The position numbers were made by a program, and so were the translations under genes. Below are positions 11,022 through 21,965 of a DNA stretch of 64,000 nt, one piece after another; the stretch's first letter is position 1; every line of letters begins with the position of its first letter. Source of the DNA: Symsagittifera roscoffensis (lineage: Eukaryota; Xenacoelomorpha; Acoela; Convolutidae); contig NC_087065.1 of the NCBI RefSeq assembly GCF_963678635.1, forward strand, positions 49,369,011 through 49,433,010, written 5' to 3'. The notes beneath the pieces are model-generated. The model had not been told where the DNA came from. It ran no database searches and saw only the letters and a program-made list of their open reading frames with translations.

Positions 11022-11534
11022 TCATGTTGGTAAGTTTCCTATTAATTTTTTGCAGTTGCACTCTACACAATCACAATGCATTTTCCAAGTGCAGGTAACG
11101 TCTTCATCAAAATACGATGTGAAATAAATTCGAAACAATCCAAGAAGGGTTTTCTTGAAAGAATCAATATCTCTAATTTCAATAAAACTTGATGCGAAAT
11201 TTGCAAGTCGAGTCGAATGAAACCAGAAGTTCTGTTCACAAAGCTTCAAGTTTGGGCGTTGTACCTGAAGCAAACTAGAAGCAGCAGACCTTGTGTTGAA
11301 GAGATTTTCCATGGGTGAATAACCAACCGCTTTAGCAGCAAAATCGAAATCGTAGGACCCATTCATTAGTTTGGATAAGTAAAAAGGATCTAGCATTTGA
11401 AGATAATTTGGTACTGGTAAATTTTTCAGTTTAATTAGGGCATCTTTATAATTTTTAATGACAAGTGATCCAATAACAATTTTTTTTGAAGGGACTCCAA
11501 TAAACGAGTATTTTTGATGCTTGGGTAAAAACAC
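11022..11534 (-). pseudogene. LINE ORF2 C-terminal piece, array unit 1
   Basis: A 170-residue antisense frame with 'YLQMLDPFYLSKLMNGSYD' and 'NLKLCEQNFWFHSTRLANF', typical of the thumb/C-terminal region of CR1-like RT proteins (NTR...R.N...C...FW..ST.LWN). It ends 'LIGNLPT' and is followed on the - strand by the 3' UTR and a TAA-rich tail. Confidence 0.7.
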
Positions 11535-11858
11535 CAGCTCGAATATGTGATAATTGATAAAATCATACTTTTATATTGAGTCAATTTTGTCCTCATGGAA
11601 GAAGAAATGCTCAATTTTTTCTGTCAAAATATAGTGGAAAAAATAAAATCATGTGCTGCAAAAAAGTCAATTTTTATAAGTAATGATAAAACAAAAGTAA
11701 ACTTATAAGATAATTTGCTCATATCGCAGTTATTCAACTAAAAAATCCGAACAGAAAAAAAGAGTATTATAAAGCACAAAAGAAATTCCAGAAAATCATC
11801 TAACACCCTCTTTTTTCCACAAAAATTCTTCGGAGAGATCAAAACTAATTGCTTTAAA

Positions 11859-12137
11859 ATGGCGAAATTCTTCAACCATATATTCTCAACAGTAAGTTGT
11901 TTCTATGAAAAAGACACCGAGAGCTGTCTCACTGAAGAACTACATCAAAACAAACCCAACAACAAAGCTCCATTTTCGTTCAGATTTATAACTACCATAG
12001 AGTGTAGAAAAGAACTTCTCGAACTCACTGCAAAAAAACCGCTAGGCCTCTCTGACATTCCATCATCGGCCCTTAAATATGTCTGCAATGAAATCTTCAT
12101 GCAAATTGAAATCTCTGAAATTTCATTAGAAAAATAA
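11859..12137 (+). pseudogene. LINE ORF2 RT N-terminal piece, array unit 2
   Basis: A 92-residue frame nearly identical to 10,562-10,822 but running slightly further ('SSALKYVCNEIFMQIEIS'), which confirms that it is the RT block after IPS..LK. No catalytic motif is retained. Confidence 0.7.
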
Positions 12138-12432
12138 CTGAGCTGGGCAATGAAACTTTGTTTTTGGGATTGTGCAAAGTTCGAATCATTATCTGATCTC
12201 GAATTTGAGCACATTACATTATTGTTTTTCTTATAAACATAATTTTTATTATTATGATTATTATTAAAAATTCCACGGGAGAGTCCGTGACGGTTCGTCA
12301 ACTCTTTGAGATGACTTTCAAGTTGGTAAGTTTCCTATTAAATTTTTGCAGTTGTACTCTACACAACCACAATGCATTTTCCAAGTGCATTTAACGTCTT
12401 CATCGAAATATGATGTTAATTTAATTTCAAAA

Positions 12433-12693
12433 TCATCCAAGAAGGCCTTTCTTGAAAGAATCAATAACTGTAATTTCAATAAAACTTGATGCTAAATTTG
12501 CAAGTCGAGTCGATTGAAACCAGAAGTTCTGTTCACATAGCTTCAAGTTTAGGCGTTGTACCTGAAACAAACTAGAAGCAGCAGACCCTGTGTTGAAGAG
12601 ATTTTCACTGGATGAATAACCAACCGCTTTAGCAGCAAAATCGAAATCGTAGGACCCATTCATTAGTTTGGATAAATAAAAAGGATCTAGCAT
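12433..12693 (-). pseudogene. LINE ORF2 C-terminal piece, array unit 2
   Basis: An 86-residue antisense frame, a truncated version of the unit 1 C-terminal piece. It has lost its reading frame near 12,430 relative to units 1, 3 and 4. Confidence 0.65.
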
Positions 12694-13617
12694 TTGAAGA
12701 TAATTTGGTACTGGTAAATTTTTCAGTTTAATTAGGGCATCTTTATAATTCTTAATGACCAGTGATCCAATAACAATTTCTTTTTTGAAGGTACTCCAAT
12801 AAACGAGTATTTTTGATGCTTGGGTAAAAACACCAGCTCGAATATGTGATAATTGATAAAATCATTCTTTTATAATGGTTCAATTTTGTCCTCACGGAAG
12901 AAGAAATGCTCAATATCTTCTGTCAAAATATAATTGAAAAAATAAAATCATGTGCTGCAAAAAAGTCAATTTTTATACGTAATGATAAAACAAAAGTAAA
13001 CTTATAAGATAATTTGCTTTTATCGCAGTTATTCAACTAAAAAAACCGAACAGGAAAAAAAGAATATTATAAAGCACACAAGAAATTCCAGAAAATCATC
13101 TAACACCCTCTTTTTTCAACAAAATTTCTTCGGATAGATCAAAACTAATAGCTTTAAAATGGCAAAATTCTTTAACTATGTATTCTCAACAGTAAGTTGT
13201 TTCTATGAAAAAGACACCGGGGCTGTCTCACTGAAGAACTACATCAAAACAAACCAAATAACAAAGCTCCATTTTCGTTCAGATTTATAACTACCATAAA
13301 GTGTAGAAAAGAACTTCTCGAATTCATTGCAAAAAAACCGCTAGGCCTCTCTGACATTCGATCATCGGCCCTTAAAATGTCTGCAATGAAATCTTCATGC
13401 AAATTGAAATCTCAATGAAATTTCATTAGAAAAATAACTGAGCTGGGCAATGAAACTTAGTTTTTGTGATTGTGCAAAATTCGAATTATTATCTGATCTC
13501 GAATTTAAGCACAATACATTATTGTTTTTATTATAAATATAATTTTTATTATTATGATTATTGTTAAATATTCCACGGGAGAGTCCGTGACGGTTCATCG
13601 ACTCTCTGAGATGACTT

Positions 13618-13992
13618 TCAAGTTGGTAAGTTTAATATTAAGTTTTTGCAGTTGTACTCTACCCAATCACAATGCATTTTCCAAGTGCAGGTAAAGTCTT
13701 CATCAAAATACGATGTGAAATAATTTCGAAACCATCCAAGAAGGCCTTTCTCGAAAAAATCAATATCTGTAATTTCAATAAAACTTGATGCTAAATTTGC
13801 AAGTCGAGTCGAATGAAACCAGAAGTTCTGTTCACATAGCTTCAAGTTTGGGCGTTGTACCTGAAATAAACTAGAAGCAGCAGACCTTGTGTTAAAGAGA
13901 TTTTCCATGGGTGAATAACTGATCGCTTTAGCCGCAAAATCGAAGTCGTAGGACCCATTCATTAGTTTGGACAAGTAAAAAGGATCTAGCAT
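13618..13992 (-). pseudogene. LINE ORF2 C-terminal piece, array unit 3
   Basis: A 124-residue antisense frame homologous to units 1, 2 and 4, ending 'LILNLPT'. It starts at the 'MLDPFYLSKLMNG' methionine; an upstream indel breaks the longer frame seen in unit 4. Confidence 0.65.
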
Positions 13993-14919
13993 TTGAAGAT
14001 AATTTGGTACTGGTAAATTTTTCAGTTTAATTAGGGCATCTTTATAATTTTTAATGACCAGTGATCCAATAACAATTTCTTTTTTGAAGGGACTCCAATA
14101 AACGAGTATTTTTGATGCTTGGGTAAGAACACCAGCTCAAATATGTGATAATTGATTAAATCATACTTTTATAATGGTTCAATTTTACCCTCATGGAAGA
14201 AGAAATGCTCAATATCTTCTGTCAAAATATAGTTGAAAAAATAAAATCATGTGCTGCAAAAAAGTCAATTTTTAAACGTAATAATTAAACAAAAGTAAAC
14301 TTATAAGATAATTTGCTCTTATCTCAGTTATTCAACTAACAAAACCAAACAGGAAAAAATATATATTATAAAGCACACAAGAAATTCCAGAAAATCATCT
14401 AACACCCTCTTTTTTCTACAAAATTTCTTCGGAGAGATCAAAACTAATAGCTTTAAAATGGCAAAATTCTTTAACTATATATTCTCAACAGTAAGTTGTT
14501 TAAATTGAAAAAGACACCGCAAGCTGTCTCACTGAAGAACTACATCAAAACAAACCCAACAACAAAGCTCCATTTTTGTTTAGATTTATAACTACCATAG
14601 AGTGTACAAAAGGACTTCTCGAACTCAATGCAAAAAAGCCGCTAGGCCTCTCTGACATTCCATCATTGGCCCTTAAAGATGTCTGCAATGAAATCTTCAT
14701 GCAAATTGAAATCTCAAGGAAGTTTCATTAGAAAACTAACTGAGCTGGGCAATGAAACTTTGTTTTTGTGATTGTGCAAAATTCGAATCATTATCTGATC
14801 TCGAATTTAAGCACAATACATTATTGTTTTTATTATAAATATAATTTTTATTATTATGATTATTATTAAAAATTCCACGGGAGAGTCCGTGACGGTTCGC
14901 CGACTCCCTGAGATGACTT

Positions 14920-15513
14920 TCAAGTTGGTAACTTTCCTATTAATTTTTTGCAGTTGCACTCTACACAATCACAATGCATTTTCCAAGTGCAGGTAACGTC
15001 TTCATCAAAATACGATGTGAAATAATTTCGAAACAATCCAAGAAGGCCTTTCTTGAAAAAATCAAAATCTCTAATTTCAATAAAACTTGATGCAAAATTT
15101 GCAAGTCGAGTCGAATGAAACCAGAAGTTCTGTTCACAAAGCTTCAAGTTTGGGCGTTGTACCTGAAACAAACTAGAAGCAGCAGACCTTGTGTTGAAGA
15201 GATTTTCCATGGGTGAATAACCAACCGCTTTAGCAGCAAAACTGAAATCGTAGGACCCATTCATTAGTTTGGATAAGTAAAAAGGATCTAGCATTTGAAG
15301 ATAATTTGGTACTGGTAAATTTTTCAGTTTAATTAGGGCATCTTTATAATTTTTAATGACAAGTGATCCAATAACAATTTTTTTTTGAAGGGACTCCAAT
15401 AAACGAGTATTTTTGATGCTTGGGTAAAAACACCAGCTCGAATATGTGATAATTGATAAAATCATACTTTTATAATGAGTCATTTTTGTCCTCATGGAAG
15501 AAGAAATGCTCAT
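14920..15513 (-). pseudogene. LINE ORF2 C-terminal piece, array unit 4 (longest)
   Basis: The longest antisense frame of the array, 197 residues. It begins 'MRTKMTHYKSMILSIITYS', the block after RT motif E in CR1-like elements, then 'RLLESLQKKIVIGSLVIKN', 'MLDPFYLSKLMNG' and the conserved FW..STRL segment, ending 'LIGKLPT'. Its start marks the head-to-head junction with the next sense fragment at about 15,497. Confidence 0.7.
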
Positions 15514-15729
15514 TTTTTTCTGTCAAAATATAATGGAAAAAATAAAATCATGTGCTGCAAAAAAGTCAATTTTTATACGTAATGATAAAACAAAAGTAAA
15601 CTTATAAGATAATTTGCTCATATCGCAGTTATTCAACTAAAAAATCCGAACAGGAAAAAAAGAGTATTATAAAGCACACAAGAAATTCCAGAAAATCATC
15701 TAACACCCTCTTTTTTCCACAAAATTTCT

Positions 15730-15950
15730 GCATGTAATCTAGTTAATATGAGTGTTTTGACCGAAGCCGAAAGCAGTAACGTTTTTGTCGACCCGATGTT
15801 AGAAAGACCACCGAAAGTACTGGCTTGGTAGACACGGTTAAAACCATGTGAAGCTCTGTTTAGACGTTAGCCAGTCGTCTTAGGACTTATTTTCCGTTGA
15901 TATGTATCTTCCGGGCGAATGTTACATACATGTTTTTATGGCGCTCCTGG
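15730..15950 (+). repeat. Head repeat at the left edge of copy A
   Basis: About 220 bases beginning 'gcatgtaatctagttaat', nearly identical to 40,037-40,240 and 40,994-41,210. It is present in diverged form at 1-165, 4,680-4,830 and 6,150-6,240 within LINE fragments. In the LINE copies it leads directly into the RT. In the giant element it leads into 'acatgtttttatggcgctcc' and the leader. Confidence 0.8.
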
Positions 15951-17929
15951 GTGTTATTCTTTTTAACATCATGACCGGCAGAACCGTTAACGAGCACTCC
16001 GAGCCGAGCGGATGCTCACATTAACGCCCTTAATAGGCCTAAACCGCCGGGGCGGAAGGGTAGTTCGGAACGCGGAAGCCTTCCGGATTACCGTGAATAG
16101 CTTTTTAAACTAGTTAAGACCGAAAATTCACGATTCAGGAAGGGTGGGGGATCGGCCATTCCCTCGTTTCCTGAGAGGTTTGTGACCAAAAACACTTAAA
16201 GATATACATAAAACCAAACAAAACGTAGTATAGTACCCAAGAAACACAAAAAAAAACATTAAAAACATAACCGAAAAAACCAAAAACAGTAAAAAAAAGT
16301 AAAACATCAGTAGAAATCATCCCCCCAGACAAGATGTGATCTGACCCTCCCGTTTGTTGTTGATAGATATATTGTTGTTACAGGCATTTATATCAGTCAA
16401 GATCGTTACGATCAATTTTGTAGCCCGTTTGTGGGGCTTGTACTGTAGGGTTATTTGAGCATTTAAGCACGTTAATGATAAACTGCGCTCAATCCGGAAG
16501 GGTCAGCTGATTTGCGCTCAAATCGGAAGGGTCTTGGGAGAAGACTGATCCTGCAAGCAGTACAAGGAGCAACAACAGGGGGCTCAACGACAACAACAAT
16601 TGACTGTTGGGTATCGTTAACGAGCTTTGTATCCCTTTTGGTACAAAAAATTAAGATAGTAATCTGTGGGGGGCTCGACAGTGCTGCACTGTAGTGACCC
16701 TTCACCGAACTGCGAATATCCGAGTTAAGCACCTTAATTCGGATATTAAACAAACCGGGAGGGGTATAATATTACTAAGATTTTTACTTATATAGCCTAT
16801 ATTAATACTCCTATACCGTTTTTCAGTGAAAAACACAGAAAGCAGACCGGTTTTTAGGGTCAAAATAGCGATATTTTGATCCCCCCACATTTCGCGATTT
16901 TTGAGATATCGATAATTTTTGAAACGGAAAAGAGCGCTAAAGTAGTGTGTTACATCGTAACTGCACTACCATAATAGATAGAACCGGTTAAGTTTAGTTC
17001 GGATGTGGTTGGAGCTATTTTGGAACCAAAAACCGAATTTTCGTGATTTTTGAGAAAACGAAACACTATAAATTCAGAAAGTTTTTGAAATTTTTGAGTT
17101 AGAACAGTAAAAATAGTTGTTCGGACAACGTCCATTAGTGAATCTACAAGTTTTAAAACCCGCTACCCGAAAGCCTTCCGGGTTGCAGAGAAATCGAACT
17201 TAACGTGTTTGATTTGGTGGATTCATCAATCCGGAGGGGTCCAGGTAGCATAGTTTTTCGCAAATTTTTTCTACTAAAGCGTTTTAGATCGGGTCTTTTG
17301 AATTGAACTAGAAGAGTTTAGGCCTTTTGAGCTCGGATCAATAATTTTCAAGTCGAAAAGAACAGAATTGCGGAAAAAGTTAGGCGGAACCTATAAGAGA
17401 GAAATTTCTTGACTTTAGAAAAAAGACGTTTTGATTATTAACTTTGGAACTACTGGGCATATCCAGTTGATCTTGGTACCAATAGATCAGAAATTAGCTA
17501 AGCTTACTGATAGGGATAAAAGTTTTTCGAAAAAGTAAGTGTGAAAAATTTTTGAGATTGTTTTTAGCAAATTCACCAATTTGGAGGGTAGACCCTTCAC
17601 GTTTTATAAATTTTTTTTTAGAAAAGCCCTTACACCCCTACCAAAAGGTAACAGCGGTTCAACAAAGTAACTTTAGGCTGTTCTAGACGAAAAGGGAAGG
17701 CTAAAGGCACAGGGAAACCTTAATCGAGCCGAAGTTAGGCTAACGATAAGACCCTTCACCGTTAGCGTGAATTGTCAAATAAGAGGCTTAATTTCAATCC
17801 AGAAGGGTCTAGGATAGTATTACATACCCTTCCTAGTTAATTGAGAAAGCAAAATAGCATCGGAGAACGTATCCGGAGGGGTATAGGTTGAACGAAGGAA
17901 ATCTCCGGAAAACTACATTTACAAAACCA

Positions 17930-18150
17930 GAGGGCTCCCAATCCGGAGGGGTCCAAAATTTTTCAAATTCGGAGGGGTCCCAATCCTGAGGGGTCTTGTT
18001 TTCACAAAACCGGAGGGTTCCCAATTCGGAGGGGCCTTATATTTGCTAACTCAGAGGGGTCCCAATCCGGAGGGGTCTAAATCTTGCCAATCCGGAAGGG
18101 TCCTATTTTTGCCAATCCGGAAGGGTCCTATTTTTGCCAATCCGGAGGGG
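17930..18150 (+). repeat. G-rich motif cluster (ATCCGGAGGGGTCC), copy A
   Basis: Around ten imperfect copies of 'atccggaggggtcc', spaced about 15-31 bases apart and separated by AT-rich spacers such as 'tatttttgcca'. The cores vary as CGGAGGGG, CGGAAGGG, TGAGGGG and CAGAGGGG. The strict core with variable spacers suggests an array of binding sites rather than a simple minisatellite. Confidence 0.75.
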
Positions 18151-18263
18151 TACATTTTTTTTATTAAAGGACTTAGGTAAACAGAAGAAAGACTACAGTG
18201 AGAGGTATTAGGTTATTAGCAGACAGACTAGGAATCAGTGAATGCACTGGTAACTTGCCTTTC

Positions 18264-18269
18264 AATAAA
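18264..18269 (+). promoter_or_regulatory. Candidate polyadenylation signal AATAAA
   Basis: An AATAAA about 110 bases after the G-rich cluster, conserved at the equivalent position in copy B (42,957). It could serve the R region of the terminal repeat. No transcript evidence is available. Confidence 0.3.
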
Positions 18270-18932
18270 AACCATACCCAAACAAAACAGGTCCGAACTC
18301 GGATATTCGCGACACTAAGTCTAAACTAAAAAGAGCGTAATTCATTGGTGTAGATTGAAACCCAATACGTTTTTGTGAAAAGTGACTGCCCTGAGGATTT
18401 TAGTAGGTCTAGCTCGGGCAGTCCGAAGGCAGATAGGTAACACAGTACTCGGTGGGTGCAATAGACGCCCTTTTGGGAAAATTACTGCCCTCAAAGTTTT
18501 GTCTGTTTGGTGCAGCACCGAGCAGGGAAAGCTTTTTCTTTAAAATACAAGTTCGACTATTGTACTGCGACCGACTAAAATTACAATACACGTACGTTTT
18601 CTTTTAGAGATATTTATATTCTGTCCTTATATTTTTTTTGTTTCCGATTTTAAATCAACATAATTTGTGCTTGATTAGGTAGTGAGTACACTATCTTTTA
18701 AATTGACTGATAACATCATTTTGTGCTAGTTCTCAAATCTTACGACCGATAATTGGTTAGTGTGAATAAATTATATACAAAACTGTACTCTGATAACATA
18801 CAGGGATTCGTGGTCACTATTTAATAGAATCTTGTGAAATTTATTGTGTTGTGTCATTATTATTGGTAGTCAAACTATAAGGTCACTAGCAATCGAATTG
18901 AGTGTATAGGCATTAAGAAGTGACAAATTGGG

Positions 18933-19889
18933 AATGAGTCTAGACAAGTCAAGGATACCTAAAAGAGGTAATAGCTCTAGGAAATTTGTCCTAAAAAGCT
19001 AAGAGAAACGATGACCGACCCATTTGTGGATCGGATCAAACGAGCCCGGACCGACATAGGGGAGACGGTTTCAGGCAGAATGGTTGAAACGAGGAGTCAG
19101 AAGACCACATAAGAGAGAAAAGAAATGTTGGAAGTGGAGGTCAATACGGACCAGGCCATGAATGACAAGCAGGAAGTACATGGACTGGAAGGGAGAGGCA
19201 GAAGGCTGGCGAGTGAATCTACTCCGGTAGAACAAGGCCATGATTTTGCCACTTCCACCGGGACATTGGATCGAGAGGAGATGTTGGAACTGTCTGACAT
19301 TTCAACTGAAATAGTGGCAACTAGAAGATCTCCAACAGACAACACCATGATGGCAGGCGGGACTGAGAAACAAACAACGTCATCATCGTTCTCAGAAAGA
19401 ATGAGGAACACCTTAGGAAACATCTTTCCATTCACCATGGGAGTGGGCACAGGAACTGAAGGTGAATCCCAGGAGGAAGATGAAGAAGAAGAGCAAGTGG
19501 ACTTTGGGTCTCAAGGCAGCCTCAATAGTTCGACCCAGGAGAATGAGGCATACGCGGAAAGAGAGTCTGGAACCATGGACAAATTTGGTGTGGTGAGAAC
19601 GATAAGCAAAGAGGTAAACACACCGGGCCAGTCAAGAGGCTTCGCGATACATGCGAGCCCAGGGAAGCGTCATGTAGGCCAAGGGGGAAACACTCACGGC
19701 GGTTCGGATTGCAGGGATGCACCGAATACAGAGACATTAACAAGGCGCGATGATACTCAGGCAGGGCATTCGAGAGATGCTACGACAATGGCCACCTCCT
19801 TTGAACCTCTAAACAGGTCTTTGGAGACATTCCTTACAAGGTTATCCAGAACCAATGAACGCAGTGAGAATTCCCTAAAGAGTCTTTAA
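18933..19889 (+). pseudogene. Gag N-terminal region, copy A (broken)
   Basis: Begins at the ATG of 'MSLDKSRIPKRGNSSRKF', shared with copy B. A one-base loss stops it after about 23 codons. The frame resumes (19,125-19,889) with an acidic, Ser/Thr-rich segment ('SQEEDEEEEQVDFGSQGSL'). At about 19,650 the frame jumps from 'SRGFAIH' straight to 'ASPGKRHVGQ', where copy B has 827 more bases encoding a coiled coil. It ends 'TNERSENSLKSL' at a frameshift just before the capsid region. It is the likely matrix/spacer part of Gag, recognisable only by position and comparison with B. Confidence 0.65.
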
Positions 19890-19947
19890 GAAACCAAGAT
19901 GCTATAAAGACGAGTCTGATGGCTGTATTGATACCTGGATAGAGGTA

Positions 19948-21840
19948 ATGAAACTGCATTTCGAGGAAGAGGACTTGTCGGAGAGACAGGAATGCAGTGC
20001 GCTTACCAGTAACTTGGAAGGGACAGCCCTGAACTGTGTCATGGCAAAGAAGCAATATCAGCGTGACACAGCCGAGAAAATCTTCGAAATCTTGTTAAAC
20101 CGTTTTGGATCAGGGGTGCAGGGACACCAAGCGATGATGCGCTTCGAGAAACGGAGGCAACGAGAAGATGAAACGATAGATAAGTTTCTCGACGACCTGG
20201 AAATGCTGAGAAGACGCAGCCAACCGGATGAGTCAAACCGGAGAATGAACCTGGCAGTAGCCTCAAAATTCATCGATGGTGTGAAGAATGATGAACTTCG
20301 AACAATGCTATCGACGCATTACACACCACTATCAACCAATGCGCCAACACCAGAGGAGTTGAGGCTCAAGTCAAAAGAGTATCTTTTGTTGAAACCTCCT
20401 TCGAGATCTGGATACTACAAGAACAATTATGGCAATTTTAACAACGGCCCAGCAAACCAAGGGAACAACTGGTACAAACCGAGGGATGATATGGACAAGA
20501 GACGCTCTTGTGCCAATTGCAGTTCAACGGACCATCATGTGTCAGCATGCCCAACTTACAAACAAGGCATGAAAGCAATAGGCTTTAGCCTCGAGGACAA
20601 AGAGGCGTCAAAAGTTGACCATGAGGACTTCATGAGAGAAGTAATTGCAAAATTCGGCCCGAGGTGTTTCTTTTGCAACTTGGAAGGTCATTTTAAATCA
20701 GATTGTCCTCAATTCTGGGATGCAGTGGCAGACATCAAGCATCCAAGGCATGAGGAAGCTTTATCAGGAGTGAAAGCCAGCAAGGCTCGCCTGTTGAGTG
20801 AAGCGGAGGCGCGCAGAAAAGACAAACCGCAAGAGCTGGCGACGAAGAAAATGCAAGCGGTAACTGAAGAGACATGTGAACCAGAACCAGTGACTGCGGC
20901 CGATGACTTCAAGATTGATTATAGGGCAGCCGCAAGGGATGCTCTAAATAGAGTGCAGCAGGAACTGGTGACAAAAGAGATCGAACAAAAAGTGAAACTC
21001 GAACTGGAGAATGAGAAACTACAGGAGCAACTGAATACCTTCGAAGCAACGGAGATCGAGGAGACTAAAGCACCAAGCAGTTTGAGCATGAAACTTAATG
21101 TGATCTCCGGTCAGAGGTTCGGCATGGTGCCACAAGGAAGCAAGATACAGTCGATAATTTCAGTGGCTGGACACCAGGTAATCAGAAATCTGAGTGAACC
21201 ATCCGAGTTCACTTTGATGCATTTGGACACATATGCAGATTATCTGAGGCAGATGGAGCCACGCACTGAGTCGAGAGCTGTGCGAGCACTACTAACAACG
21301 GGTGGCCCTCGCATGAAGAAACTTCATGGACGCTACCTGGAGGTCTATGGGCCGTATCAAGTGATGCTGAACGTGGATGGAATCAGTATCTACACTAGGA
21401 CTTATGTAACAACAGATAGTGACCAAATGGGGCAGATCTATTTGGGTGAGGAGGAACTCAAAGTCCGCAGGATAGGCCATGACGCCATGATGGAACAAAA
21501 TGCAGTACACATTGGGTATGAAGCAGATGTGACAGCACATCTGCTCGACACCAAGGGAACAAAAATCAATCGGAGTCACAGGGCTTCTGGACACAGGAGC
21601 GGCAGTGAGTGTGATGCCGATAAAAACTTGGGAAAGAATGGGCTTCACGAGGGAAGATCTAATTCCAACGAACCTCCGACTGGCCGCCGCCAATCGAGGT
21701 GCAATCTACGTAGCTGGAAGAACACCAATAACGGTTCTCCACATGGGAGGACGGGATCTTTGGATGAGCTTCCTGGTGGTAGAAAGTTTGGACAACGCCG
21801 ACCAATTCATCTTGGGCAGAGATTTCGTCAGGAATTTTGA
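19948..21840 (+). pseudogene. Gag capsid, nucleocapsid and start of protease, copy A
   Basis: A 630-residue frame. Residues ~1-130 form a helical capsid-like region ('RDTAEKIFEILLNRFGSGVQ', 'DETIDKFLDDLEMLRRRSQ') resembling the retrotransposon Gag domain. Two CCHC knuckles follow: 'CANCSSTDHHVSAC' at ~188 and 'CFFCNLEGHFKSDC' at ~239, both with intact C-x2-C-x4-H-x4-C. Residues ~330-375 are probably coiled coil. A 4-base insertion near 21,570 shifts the frame, so the last ~90 residues are out of frame and this copy of the protease active site is not read here. Upstream in-frame sequence begins about 19,880. The methionine at 19,948 is internal to the capsid and is not a true start. Confidence 0.85.
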
Positions 21841-21965
21841 CGTGATGATTGACTTGAACAACGGTCTGATACGGATTAGAAAACCGGACCGGAAGTATTT
21901 TAAGAAACCAATTAATAGGATAATAACAGACGAAAACAAGGTACCAATTTTTTTTAGATAGGAAA

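Larger units (their letters stand above)
10318..15729. repeat. Tandem array of a ~1.3 kb fold-back LINE unit (4 copies plus stub)
   Basis: The landmark 'gaagaaatgctca' recurs with its 'atgct' at 10,321, 11,607, 12,906, 14,205 and 15,506, giving periods of 1,286, 1,299, 1,299 and 1,301. The fifth unit stops at 15,729. Each unit has a sense piece of LINE ORF2 (~520 bp, endonuclease-RT linker and RT N-terminus). It is followed by an antisense LINE 3' end (~750 bp: a TAA-rich tail and 3' UTR hairpin, then the ORF2 C-terminus). Sense and antisense parts meet head-to-head near 11,600, 12,900, 14,195 and 15,497. The first unit is continuous with the LINE at its left, so the array grew from that locus or was copied to it. 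Confidence 0.85.
15951..18932 (+). other. Long non-coding leader / terminal repeat part, copy A
   Basis: About 3 kb without a credible gene. It matches 41,211-43,621 in copy B apart from 16,355-16,967, which B lacks. It carries many scattered copies of a CGGA(A/G)GGGTC-type motif, some inverted (GACCCTTC), a dense cluster at 17,930-18,150 and an AATAAA at 18,264. Bases 17,160-17,235 resemble 39,690-39,775 and 40,650-40,720 ('ccgggtt..agagaaatc..acttaacgtg.ttgatt.ggtggatt'). Repeat content is thus shared with the other side of the terminal block. Gag begins at 18,933. A tRNA primer-binding site could not be identified with confidence. Confidence 0.65.

Noticed and set aside
11945-12301. Antisense Asn-rich frames in the LINE array (also 13,395-13,598), at first taken for an ORF1 tail
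   Set aside because: The Asn-His run is the translation of the TAA-rich tail of the LINE 3' end, directly after the ORF2 stop and 3' UTR hairpin.
12270-12310. Possible hammerhead-type ribozyme in the 'ccacgggagagtccgtgacgg' hairpin
   Set aside because: A short stem is present but the conserved CTGATGA and GAAA cores are not. It is better explained as a LINE 3' UTR hairpin.
16135-16332. Antisense hydrophobic ORF in the leader, with a counterpart at 41,360-41,632
   Set aside because: The hydrophobic Phe/Val-rich translation comes from an A-rich sense tract. The C-terminal frame differs between the copies because of indels, so there is no sign of coding constraint.
17930-18150. G-rich repeats as a CRISPR-like array
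   Set aside because: Repeats are short, imperfect and unevenly spaced with AT-rich non-unique spacers, in a eukaryotic retroelement leader.
18510-18540. 'TGGTGCAGCACCGAGCAGGG' as a tRNA primer-binding site
   Set aside because: It starts TGG but contains its own GGTGC/GCACC palindrome and lacks the T-arm complement expected after eight bases. No CA end of a repeat precedes it.
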